A DNA stretch of 64,000 nt from Monarcha castaneiventris obscurior (Eukaryota; Chordata; Aves; Passeriformes; Monarchidae). Position 1 is the first letter of the stretch; every line of letters begins with the position of its first letter. The position numbers and the translations under genes were made by a program. The notes beneath the pieces were generated by a model, which was given only the letters and a program-made list of their open reading frames with translations, had not been told where the DNA came from and searched no databases. Location of the stretch: assembly GCA_026261815.1 (NCBI GenBank), contig JAMPIT010000188.1, positions 124,001-188,000 on the forward strand, given 5' to 3'. This document shows positions 12,501 to 24,500 of the stretch, piece after piece.

Positions 12501-15500
12501 CCCCTCCGGCCCTGCACACGTGTGTGAGGCCTGACCACCCCGGTGCCCCCTCCGGCCCTGCACGCGTGTGTGAGCCTTGACCCCTCCCCAGGCACTGATG
12601 CGGGAGCTGGAGCTGCGGGAGCGGCGGATCCAGGAGCTGCGGAGCTCGGGGGAGCGGCTGCTGCGTGAGGAGCACCCTGGGTCTCAGACGCTGGAGGTGG
12701 GGGACACGAGGGGATAGTGGGGGGTGCCGTGGGGGGGCTCTGGGGGAGTGGCTGTGCTGTGAGGAGCAACCCGGGGCACAGATGCTGGTGTGGGGCTGGG
12801 GCAAATGATGGGGCATGAGGGGGGCTGGGGGGCTGCAGGGACTGGGTGATCTGGAAGGATGCGGGGAATCTGGAGGGGATCTGGGGGTCTCAGTGACCTT
12901 GGGGGACCTGAAGGGGCTGGGAGAATCTGAAGGGCCCCTGGTGGGATGGGGAGGGGGCTCAGTAGGGTCTGGGCACTGGGGGTCAGCAGTGTGGGGTGCA
13001 GCGGGCACTGGGGGTCACTGGTGTGGGGTGCAGTGGGCGCTGGGGGTCACTGGTGTGGGGTGCAGTGGGCACCGGGGGTCAGCAGTGTGGGGTGCAGTGG
13101 GTGCTGGGGGTCAGCAGTGTGGGGTGCAGCGGGCACTGGGGGTCAGCAGTGCCGGGTGCAGCGGGCGCTGGGGGTCACTGGTGTGGGGTGCAGCGGGCAC
13201 TGGGGGTCAGCAGTGCCGGGTGCAGCAGGCGCTGGGGGTCACTGGTGTGGGGTGCAGTGGGCACCGGGGGTCAGCAGTGTGGGGTGCAGCAGGCGCTGGG
13301 GGTCAGCAGTGTGGGGTGCAGTGGGCGCTGGGGGTCACTGGTGTGGGGTGCAGCGGGCACCGGGGGTCAGCAGTGTGGGGTGCAGCAGGCACTGGGGGTC
13401 ACTGGTGTGGGGTGCAGTGGGCACCGGGGGTCGGCAGTGTGGGGTGCAGCGGGCACTGGGGGTCACTGGTGTGGGGTGCAGCGGGCACTGGGGGTCACTG
13501 GTGTGGCTGCCTGTGCCAGTGCGGGTGCAGGTCAGGGGAGGGTGCAGGGGTGGTGGGTCCCTGCGGTGGTGCCGGTGCCCTCGGTGCCAGCCCCGGTGTC
13601 CCCCCCGCTCCCCCCAGGCGTTCCTGGCAGCGCTGCAGACCCAGTGGAGCTGGATGCTCCAGCTCTGCTGCTGCATTGAGACCCACCTGAAGGAGAACAC
13701 CAACTACTTCCAGGTACGGGGGGGGGGGTGCCAGGGAGGGGCTGGGGGCGGGCGGGAGGGAGGGAGGTGACCCCAGTGCTGACCCCCGGCCCCTCAGTTC
13801 TTCACCGAGGTGCGGGAGGCCGAGGAGCTGCTGCGGAAGACGGAGGAGACAATGCGGCGCAAGTTCAGCTGCGACCGCGGCACCACGGCCACGCGCCTCG
13901 AGGACCTGCTGCAGGACCTGGCGGTGAGGGCACCCCCGAGACCCCCAGGAAGACCCCCAAGCCGCGGGGGGACCCCCATAGTGACCCCCAGACACCGGGG
14001 GCTTCTCCCCAGGGTGACCCTGCTGCACGACCTTGCAGTGAGGGCAAATGGGATCCCAGGGTGACCGCCCAAGTGGACCCCCCCAAGATCCTCAGGGTGA
14101 CACCTCCAAGGTGGCCCCAGCCCCATGGCAACCCCAGGGTGACCCCACCTGCAGGGTGACCTCTGGCCCCATGGCAACTCTGAAGGGACACCCCTGCAGC
14201 CCCCAGGATGACCCCAAAAATGAGAGTGCCACGGCAGCCCCTGCAGTGTCCAGCTGCTGAGTGCTGGGGGTGCCACCCCCACCGCACCCCCGGGGTGACA
14301 CAAACACGTCCATTGCTGCAACAGACCGGGGTGCCCCCCTGCTTGATGTCCCTGACCCCTCTCCAAACTCCTGGGACCCCTCCCCAAACTCCTGGGACCC
14401 CCCAAAATCCCAGGAGCTCCCAAAACCTTTAGGACCTCCTGATATTTCTGAGCTCTCAAAAAATCTGGTATCTCCCTAAAATTATGGCACCCCTCAACAC
14501 CATGGGACACCCCAAATGCTGAGGTGCCCCAAACCTGCCCCCACAGGAGCAGAAGGAGCAGCTGGCAGAGCTGGGGGCGCAGCTGGGGGGTCTCTCCCGC
14601 CGCGCCAGGACCATCGTGCAGCTGAAGCCACGCAGCCCCTCGACACCCCTGCAGGGCCGCCCCCCCATCCAGGCCGTCTGCGACTACAAACAAATGGAGG
14701 TGTGGGGGGATGCGGGGGTTGGATTAGGGTTGGTTCCCCTGGGGAGGGCGTGGGGGGATGTGGGGCAATGTGCGGAGACATGGTGGATCCAGCACGCCGG
14801 TCTGGTGCTGCCCCAGCCCCACAGGGGGACACAGGAGGACCCTCTTCTGGTCTGACACCACCCAGAGGGACAAGGGGAGACATGGGGGACCCCCACCCTT
14901 CTCTGATGCTGCCCTGGCCCTATGAGGGGACCCAAGGGGGGATGCGAGGGGCCCCCCACCCAGTCTGAGACCTCACCAGGCCCATAGAGGAATGTGGGGG
15001 GACACTGGGGAATACGGGAGAGGCACAGGGGGACACAGGAGCCCCTGGCCCGCCCTGACCCCCTGCCCCGCAGGTGACGGTGCACAAGAACGACACCTGT
15101 GCCCTGGTGAGCCACGCGCAGCCGCAGCAGTGGCGGGTGCTGAGTGCCGGGGGCAGCGAGGCCGTCGTGCCCTCGGTCTGCTTCCTCCTGCCGCCCCCCA
15201 ACAAGGAGGCTCTGGACGCCGTGCACAGGTGGGGACAGTGACCCTGCACCCCCCTCCCCGGGCTCCTCTGTGTCCCCCCTCTGACTCCGCATCCCCTCAG
15301 GCTCGAGACCACCCACCAGCAGCTGCTGGGGCTGTGGCAGCAGCTGCACCAGGACCTGCGCAGCCTCCGCGCCTGGCAGTACCTGACCCGGGACATCCAG
15401 CAGATCCAGTCCTGGACACACATCACGGTGAGTTCCCCGGGGGTCCCAGGGTGGCACAGGGGTCCCAGGGGTCCCAACAGGGGCTGACATGGCCATGCCC

Positions 15501-18500
15501 CCCTCCCAGTTCCGCACGCTGCCGGCCGAGGAGGTGCGTCAGGTCCTGCGCAGCCTGGAGAGCCACTACCAGGAGTTCCTGCGGGACAGCCAGGATGCCC
15601 AGAGCTTCCAGCCCGACGACCGGCTGCAGGTGGAGCGCGACTACAACGCCTGCACTCACAAATACGAGCTGCTGCTGCGTAGCCAGGAGAAAGGTGGGTG
15701 TCCCCTCTCTGCCTTCTCTGAAAGGTGGGTGTCCCCAGGGTTTCCCCAGGTGCTGAGCATCCTTGGATCCCCGTGGTGTCCCCTATGGTGCTGAGCATCC
15801 TTGGGTCCCCGTGGTGTCCTTGGGGTAGCCCCACGGTGCTGTGCTGTCCCTGTCTCTCCCCTCCTCACCTTGGCTCCCCAGGGTTCTGAGCCATCCCTGC
15901 ATCCCTCCCTCCCTTGCCATGGGTCCCCATGTTGTCCCCGCAGTTTCCAAGGGTGTTGAGCCATCCCCATGTCCCCTCTCCCTACTGTGGGTCCCCAGGA
16001 GGTCCCCGGGGTGCTGAGCCATCCTGGTGTCACTGTGGGTCCCCGTGGTGTCCCCATGGCGTCCCAAGGGCACTGAGCCATCCCCCCGTCCCCGCAGGAG
16101 AGCAGGACGAGTCTCTCTGCAAGAACTACATCTCGCAGCTGAAGGACATCCGGCTGCAGCTGGAGAGCTGCGAGAGCCGCACCGTGCACCGCCTGCGCCT
16201 GCCCCTCGAGGCCGACCCCCTGCGCGAGTGCGCCCAGCGCCAGGCCGAGCAGCAGGTGTGTGACACGTGTGTGACACGTATGTGACATGTGTGTGACACG
16301 TGTGGTGCGCACAGATGGGGGCTTCAATGCCAGGATGAACTTGGGGGAACGGTTTGGGTTGGAAAAGCCCTCAGAGCCCACCCAGTCCCCCCAGCACTGC
16401 CCAGGCCACCCCTGACCATGTCTCCAGGCGCCACATCCACGTGGCTGTTAAATCTCCCTGGGGATGGCACTCCATCCCTGCCCTGGGCAGCTGCACCAGG
16501 GCTGGACAGCCCTTTCCAGGAGGAGTTTTCCCAATATCTCTCCTAAACCTCCCCTGTCCACCTGCACCGATGGGCTGCAGACCCTTCCCCTGCTCTGCTC
16601 CTTGGATCCAAGGGGTTGGGGCAAGCATTCGGTCGGGGGTTGGCCCTGACTGCAGCCGGCAAGGACTGAGGGACTCCTTCCTTGCAGCAAACCCACCTGG
16701 AGCTGGAGGGCATCCAGAAGAACCTGGCCAAGGTCAGCGAGAAGACGGAGCAGGTGCTGGCGCAGCCGGAGCAGGCGGGCTCAGCCCCTGTGCTGCGCTC
16801 GGAGCTGGAGGTCACCCTGCGGAAGATGGAGCAGGTGTACAGCCTCTCCAGCATCTACCTGGAGAAGTGAGTGAGCCCTGGCACCGACACCGCGCAGCTC
16901 CTCAGCCCCCAGGCTGGGAATGAGCCTGGAGGCTGCGGGGAGTCTGGGGAGAGCCAGTGTGCCTTTCCCTTTCTTTTCCTTCCTTCTTCCCTTCTTCCTT
17001 TTTTTTTCCCTTTCACCCTTTTCCTTCCTGCTGGCTCTGTGGTGCTGCTGTGGCTGAGCTGTCCCCCTCCCATCCTGATCCCGGCTAATCCATCCTCCCA
17101 TCCCACTCCCGCTCCCGGCTGATTCCGTCCCTCTGCCGCAGGCTGAAGACCATCGGGCTGGTGATCCGGAGCACGCAGGGGGCTGAGGAGCTGCTCCGCA
17201 AGTATGAGGAGCAGCTGAAGGACGTGCAGGCAGTGCCGGCTGACCTGGCTGAGCTGGAGGCCAGCAAGGCCGAGCTGAAGGTACCCAGGGGCTCTGGGGG
17301 TGCCAAGGGGCGCCAGGGGGTGGCTGGGGACACTGTGGCCGGCCCTGACCGGTGCCCATCTGCCGCAGCGGCTGCGGGCACAGGCCGAGGGGCACCAGCC
17401 TTTCTTCAGCACGCTGGAGACTGATCTCGGCAAGGCCAAGGACGTCAACGAGCGGATGGTCCGCGGCCACAGCGAGCGGGACGTGGATCTGGAGCGGTAC
17501 CGGGAGCGGGTGCAGCAGCTGCTGGAGCGCTGGCAGGCTGTCCTGGGCCAGGCTGACCTGCGCCAGCGCGAGCTGGACCAGCTGGGCCGGCAGCTGCGCT
17601 ACTACCGGCAGAGCTGCGACGCGCTGCGCCAGTGGATCCGCGACGCCCGGCAGCGCCAGGAGGCCATCCAGGCCGTGCCCATCACCGACAGCCAGACCGT
17701 GCGTGAGCAGCTGCTGCAGGAGAAGGTAAGCGCTGGCCGTGGGGCAAGGGGTGCTCCCGGCCGTCCCCAGCAAGGTGAGGGGTGTGCCTGGCCATCCCCA
17801 ATGGGGCAAGGGGTGCTCCTGGGCATTCCCCAGCAGGACAAGGGGTGCTCTCAGCTATCTCTGGCTGTGGCAGGGCAAGGGATTCACCTGGCCACCCCCA
17901 GCAGGGTGAGGGGTGTGCCTGGCCATCCCCAATGGGGCAAGGGGTGCTCCTGGGCATTCCCCAGCAGGACAAGGGGTGCTCTCAGCTATCCCTGGCTGTG
18001 GCAGGGCAAGGGATTCACCTGGCCACCCCCAGCAGGGTGAGGGGTGTGCCTGGCCATCCCCAATGAGGCAAGGGGTGCTCCTGGGCATTCCCCAGCAGGA
18101 CAAGGGGTGCTCTCAGCTATCCCTGGCTGTGGCAGGGCAAGGGATTCACCTGGCCACCCCCAGCAGAGTGCAGGCTGCCCCTGCCCATCTCTGTCTGTGG
18201 CAGAGTTGAGGGGAGTGTGTGGCCGTCTCCAGTCATGGCAGGTTGAGTGTTGCTCTGGGGTGCCTGCAGCAGGATGGGGACCATCCCTGGCTATGATGGG
18301 GGCTCTCAGCCATCCCCAGTGGAATAGGGGGGTGTTCCTGACCATTTTTGGCTACAGCAGGGTGAGGGTTGCTCCCAGCCATTCCCAGCCATGGCAGGGC
18401 AAGTGGTGCTCGTGGCCATCCCTGGCCACGGTGGGGTGAGGTGTGCTCTTGGGTGGCCATGGGGTGCCTGGGCTCACCCCCACATGTCTCCCCAGAAACT

Positions 18501-21500
18501 GCTGGAGGAATGTGAGCAGCACCAGGACAAGGTGGAGGAATGCCAGCGCTATGCCAAGCAGTACATCGATGCCATCAAGGTGTGCCCACTGTCTAGGGGG
18601 CCGGGGCTGGGGAGGCAGCACAATGTCTGGCAGTGGGGCGGGGTCACGGCACCGTGGCCAGGGAGCTCACCAGGCATAGCAGAGCTTTGATCACTGTCTC
18701 CTCATCAGGACTACGAGCTGCAGCTGGTGAGCTTCAAGGCACAGGTGGAGCCGATGGCATCGCCGGCCAAGAAGCCCAAAGTGCAGTCGGCATCTGACAG
18801 CATCATCCAGGAGGTGAGGGGCGGGTCACGGCCACTGGCCTGGGATGTCCCGCAGCTCCCGGGGCATGGCTGCTCACTGAAGGGGTGGACTCGGGGGTGT
18901 GGCGTGTGGTCTTGCCTCCGTGCAGCCCCATTATTGCTGGGGTTGTGGGCACGCCCCCCACTCTCCTGCTGACCCACTGTCTCTGCAGTACGTGGACCTG
19001 CGGACGCAGTACAGCGAGCTGACCACGCTCACCACCCAGTACATCAAGTTCATCACTGAGACGCTGCGGCGGCTGGAGGAGGAGGAGGTAGGGAGCAGTG
19101 CAGGGCGGCACGGCCGGCTGTGTAGCCAAAAGGAATGCGGTTCACGGGGTCTGCAGTCCCATCACTAACGGCAGCCCACGGCCATGACTCTGGCCCTATC
19201 ATTGACGGTGGCACATGGCCATTACTCTGGCCCCACCATTAACGCCAGCCCGTGGCTGTAACTCTGGCCCCATCACTAACACTGGCCCATGGCTGTGACT
19301 CCAGCCCTGGTCCCATCACTAACACTGGCCCATGGCTGTGACTCCAGCCCTGGCCCCATCACTAACACTGGCCCATGGCTGTGACTCCAGCCCTGGCCCC
19401 ATCATTAACGGTGGCCCATGGCCGTGGCTTCAGCCCCATCACTAACACGGGCCCATGGCTGTGGCTCCAGACCCATCACTAATGTTGGCCCACGGCCATG
19501 ACTCCGGCCCTATCACTAATACTGGCCCATGGCCTCTAGCTCCTGCTCTCTGTGGGGCTCCCGGGAGCAAGGCTGCTGCCTCTGGGTGCAGTGGGTCTCC
19601 GAGCCAAGCTGGCTCTGGGCACCGGGGGCTCTGGTGTGACTGGTGGTAGGAGGCACTTCCCAGATACACGTAGTGCAGTCAGGACCTGCCTGTGCATGCT
19701 GCTGTGCTGGGCGCTGGCCCGTGGGGTCTGGCGCGGGGTAACCTCTCTAACTCTTGGTTTCTGCCCTTGGAGCCGCTTTGCCAGTGCTTTTTCTTGGGGA
19801 ATATTTGTGTTGGTGGGGATCAAATGGAGGGTAAAAAACCAGGATGACTCTGGCAGCCGTGCACCAGGTACTCACTCTGCGCATGCCTTCTCCCCGCGGC
19901 ACCCTCCGCCTCCCCCACGGCTCACCCTCTCCTCCTCGCCCTCCTCTACCTCTGTGCTGCTCCAGGGGTCCAGTGTGGGGTCTGGCTCCCCTGCATGCGC
20001 TGCCTGCGCCCGGGCCCTGCGGAGCGTGCAGCTGCCTCGCTCACGGTGCATGCGGTGCGTGCGCTGCGACACGGCCCCGAGCCGGGCACCAGCCACGTCG
20101 GCCCTTTGGCAAACCCCGCTCCCAGTGGCCTGGAGAGGACTGGGAGGGGTTTGAACCAGCTGAGCTGCTCTCTCCTGTTGAGGCTTTCCTGGCAGGGAAG
20201 GCTCTGCTGGCACCGACCTCGCACCGCTCCCCTCTGTTCTGCTCCTGGTGCTCCGGTCGTCTCTCTTTTCCCCATGGCAGGGGCTGTCTGTGCCAGCCCC
20301 CTCGCAGGGGGAGCCATGGTGGTGGTGTGCACGCTGCTCGCATCGTCTTCATCGCTTGGGCTCCGCTCGCTCTCTGTCCCTTCTCTCTGGAACATGGCTT
20401 CCTGCTCTGCTGTCTGGCTCCTATTGCCTGTCTGCCTGTGCTGTCGTGTGTCCCCTGTCCTGCCGTACATCTTCTGGAAGCTGGCGTCACCGGCTCGTGC
20501 GGTGGCCCAGGGGCCAAAGCCATTCCACGCGCATCTGCCACCCCTCCGCTGTCTCGGCAGTGTGTGGCTGGGCCAGCATCGATTCCACGGCGCGATCGCA
20601 TCCCTTGTGATTTGTCTCTCTCTCCCCTCTCTGTCCCCTGCACCCTCTTTCCCCTCCAGAAAGCCGCCGAGAAGCTGAAGGAGGAGGAGAGGAAGCGGCT
20701 GGCGGAGGTGGAGGCGCAGCTGGAGAAGCAGCGGCAGCTGGCCGAGGCCCACGCCAAAGCCAAGGCACAGGCAGAGGCGGAGGCGCGGGAGCTGCAGCTC
20801 CGCATGCAGGAGGAGGTCACCCGGCGGGAGGTGGTGGCCGTGGATGCCGAGCAGCAGAAGCAGAACATCCAGCAGGAGCTGATGCAGCTGCGGCAGAACT
20901 CGGACCACCAGATCAAGTCCAAGGTGAAGCTGATCGAGGAGGCTGAATACAACCGCAAGAAAGTGGAGGAGGAGATCCGCCTCATCCGCCTGCAGCTGGA
21001 GAGCACCGAGAAGCAGCGGGAGAGTGCAGAGACGGAGCTGCAGGAGCTGCGGGCACGTGCTGAAGAGGCTGAGCGGCAGAAGCGCCAGGCACAGGAGGAG
21101 GCTGAGCGCCTGCGCCGGCAGGTGAAGGAGGAGAGCCAGAAAAAGAGGGAGGCGGAGGAGGAGCTGAAGCGCAAGGTGCAGGCTGAGCGCGAAGCGGCAC
21201 GGGAGAAGCAGAAGGCAGTGGCAGACCTGGAGCAGCTGCGGCTTCAGGCGGAGGAGGCCGAGCGACGCATGCGGCAGGCAGAGGCCGAGAAGGAGCGGCA
21301 GATCCAGGTGGCCCAGGAGGTGGCCCAGCGCAGCGCCGAGGCCGAGCTGCAGAGCAAGAGGCTCTCTTTCGCTGAGAAGACGGCGCAGCTGGAGCTGTCG
21401 CTGCAGCAGGAGCACGATGTGGTGGCCCAGCTGCAGGAGGAGGCTGAGCGGCTGAAGAAGCAGCAGCTGGAGGCTGAGCACTCGCGGGAGGAGGCTGAGA

Positions 21501-24500
21501 AGGAGCTGGAGCGCTGGCGGCAGAAGGCCAACGAGGCGCTACGCCTGCGGTTGCAGGCCGAAGAGGTGGCCCACAAGAAGTCGCTGGCGCAGGAGGAGGC
21601 GGAGAAGCAGAAGGAGGACGCGGAGCGTGAGGCCCGCAAGCGCGCCAAGGCAGAGGAGGCAGCCCTGCGGCAGAAGGAGCTGGCGGAGGAAGAGCTGGAA
21701 AAGCAGCGGGAGCTGGCAGAGGGCACAGCCCAGCAGAAGCTGGCGGCGGAGCACGAGCTGATCCGGCTGAAGGCAGAGATGGAGAATGGAGAGCAGCAGC
21801 GCCTGCTCCTGGAGGAAGAGCTCTCGCGGTTGAAGGGGGAGGTAAACGAGGCCATCCAGAGGAGGAAAGAGCTGGAGGAGGAGCTGGCCAAGCTGCGGGC
21901 AGAGATGGAGGTCTTGCTGGAGAGCAAGGCCAAGACAGAGGAGGAGTCACGCTCCAGCAGCGAGAAGTCCAAGCAGCGGCTGGAGGCGGAGGCCAACAAG
22001 CTGCGGGAGCTGGCCGAGGAGGCCGCTCGCCTGCGCGCCCTCTCTGAGGAGGCCAAGCGGCAGAGGCAGCTGGCAGAGGACGAGGCCAGCCGGCAACGGG
22101 CTGAGGCCGAGCGCATCCTGAAGGAGAAGCTGGCGGCCATCAACGAGGCCTCGCGGCTGAAGGCAGAGGCAGAGATCGCGCTGAAGGAGAAGGAGGCGGA
22201 GAACGAGCGGCTGCGGCGGCTGGCGGAGGACGAGGCCTACCAGCGCAAGCTGCTGGAGGAGCAGGCAGCCCAGCACAAGCAGGACATCGAGGAGAAGATT
22301 GCCCTGCTGAAGCGCTCCTCAGAGAGCGAGCTGGAGCGGCAGAAGGGGCTTGTGGAGGATACACTGCGGCAGCGGCGGCAGGTGGAGGAGGAGATCCGTG
22401 CCCTCAAGGCCAGCTTTGAGAGGGCCTCGGCTGGCAAGAGCGAGCTGGAGCGGGAGCTGAACCGCATCCGTGGGGAGGCAGAGGAGGTGCAGCGCAGCCG
22501 GGAGCAGGCGGAGCAGGAAGCCGAGCGGCAGCGGGCGCTGGCGCTGGAGGAGGAGGGCCGGCGGCGTGAGGCCGAAGAAAAGGTGCAGGCCATCCTGGCA
22601 GCCGAGGAGGAAGCCGGGCGGCAGCGGCGGCTGGCCCTGGAGGAGGTGGAGCGGCTGCGGGCCATGGTGGAGGAGGCGCGGCGGCAGAAGGAGCTGGCAG
22701 AGAAGGAGTCAGAGCGGCAGATCCAGCTGGCACGGGAGGCGGCGCAGAAGCGGATCGCAGCGGAGGAGAAGGCGCACCTGGCTGCTGTGCAGCAGAAGGA
22801 GCAGGAGCTGCTGCAGACGCGCCAGCAGGAGCAGAGCCTCCTGGACCGGCTGCGCGAGGAGGCCGAGCGGGCCCGGCGGGCGGCTGAGGAGGCCGAGTTT
22901 GCCCGTAGCAAGGCCGAGCAGGATGCCAGCTTGTCCCGGCAGCGCGTGGAGGAGGCCGAGCGGCTGAAGCAGCGGGCAGAGGAGGAGGCGCAGGCCAAGG
23001 CACAGGCACAGGCGGACGCGGAGAAGCTGCGGAAGGAGGCCGAGCTGGAGGCGGCAAAACGGGCACAGGCAGAGCAGGCAGCCCTGCGGCAGAAGCAGCT
23101 GGCCGATGCCGAGATGGAGAAGCACAAGAAGTTTGCCGAGCAGACACTGCGGCAGAAGGCGCAGGTGGAGCAGGAGCTGACCAAAGTGAAGCTGCAGCTG
23201 GATGAGACAGACCACCAGAAGGGCATCCTGGATGAGGAGCTGCAGCGGCTGAAGGAGGAGGTGACGGACGCCGTCCGGCAGAAGGCCCAGGTGGAGGAGG
23301 AGCTCTTCAAGGTCCGGGTGCAGATGGAGGAGCTGGCCAAGCTGAAGAGCCGCATCGAAGAGGAGAACAAGGCGCTGATCCTCAAGGACAAGGACAACAC
23401 GCAGAAGTTCCTGGCGGAGGAGGCAGAGAAGATGAAGCAGGTGGCAGAGGAGGTGGCCCGGCTGAGCGTGGAAGCGCAGGAGGCCGCCCGCATGCGGCAG
23501 CTGGCTGAGGACGACCTGGCGCAGCAGCGGGCGCTGGCAGAGAAGATGCTGAAGGAGAAGATGCAGGCGGTGCAGGAGGCCACGCGGCTGCGGGCTGAGG
23601 CTGAGGTGCTGCAGAAGCAGAAGGATCTGGCGCAGGAGCACGCCAAGAAGCTGCAGGAGGACAAGGAGCAGATGCAGCAGCGCCTGGCTGAGGAGACCGA
23701 GGGCTTCCAGAAGACGCTGGAGGCCGAGCGCCGGCGGCAGCTGGACATCACGGCTGAGGCTGAGCGCCTCAAGCTGCAAGTGGCGGAGATGAGCATGGCC
23801 CAGGCCAAGGCTGAGGAGGAAGCCAAGCGGTTCAAGAAGCAGGCGGAGGAGATCAGTGAGAGGCTGCACGAGACTGAGCTGGCCACACGGGAGAAGATGA
23901 CGATGGTGCACACCCTGGAGATCCAGCGGCACCAGAGCGATGAGGACGCGGAAAAGCTGCGTAAGGCCATCGCTGACCTGGAGAAGGAGAAGGAGAAGCT
24001 AAAGCAGGAGGCGGCGCTGCTGCAGCAGAAGGCAGAGGAGGTACTGGGCTGTGGGTCCCCCTTAGTGGTGGTGGTACGCAGGGAGGCCATCCCTCTCCCC
24101 AGCCAGCCCACACCATCGCTGGCCAGGTCCCCAGGGACCGTTGCTGGGGATGGTGGGGCAGGACCCCTGTGCAGGTCAGGGATGTGCACAGAGCTGGGGG
24201 CAGTGAAGCAAACCCCTCGGGCAGCGTCGGAGCAGGACCCCGAACCCCTGGAGCCGTGGAGGGGGGATCCCCACTGCCTGGGCCAGCTCTTCCACCCCGT
24301 GGCACATCCTGCTGTGTTCCTTTCTGTGCCCAGCTCCCAGCCTTAGTGCCGGGGGTTCCCTTGTGTCCTCCCGCTGCTCATCCTGCCCCATGTTGTGTGT
24401 GGCTCCCTAACCCCGGCTCTGCTCCTTAACTCTTACTGATGGAGGGAGTGTGTGGGTGATTTTTGTGCCACCCCTGCTGCCCGTCCCCCTGCCTCAGCCC

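Noticed and set aside
10037..13008. Very long minus-strand open frames (600-790 residues) with Cys/His/Met-rich periodic sequence
   Set aside because: They coincide exactly with tandem repeats lacking stop codons, are open in several overlapping frames and on both strands, and lie in a plectin intron.
11240..13510. CRISPR-like repeat arrays
   Set aside because: Units are directly adjacent or variable without unique spacers of constant length, in a vertebrate intron; they are minisatellites.
19844..20659. Upstream extension of the rod open frame as coding sequence
   Set aside because: The extension has no plectin similarity or coiled-coil character, and a strong acceptor at 20659 joins in phase with the exon ending 19087.
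22237..24189. 650-residue Ser/Cys/Arg-rich minus-strand open frame opposite the plectin rod
   Set aside because: It is the complement of a Glu/Gln/Lys/Arg-biased coding exon; reverse complements of such codons give Ser/Leu/Phe without stops.
24041..24346. Read-through of the rod exon past 24040 as an alternative plectin end
   Set aside because: The donor at 24041 and the next exon at 24562 restore the conserved coiled coil; the read-through peptide is unlike plectin. A minor truncated isoform cannot be excluded.
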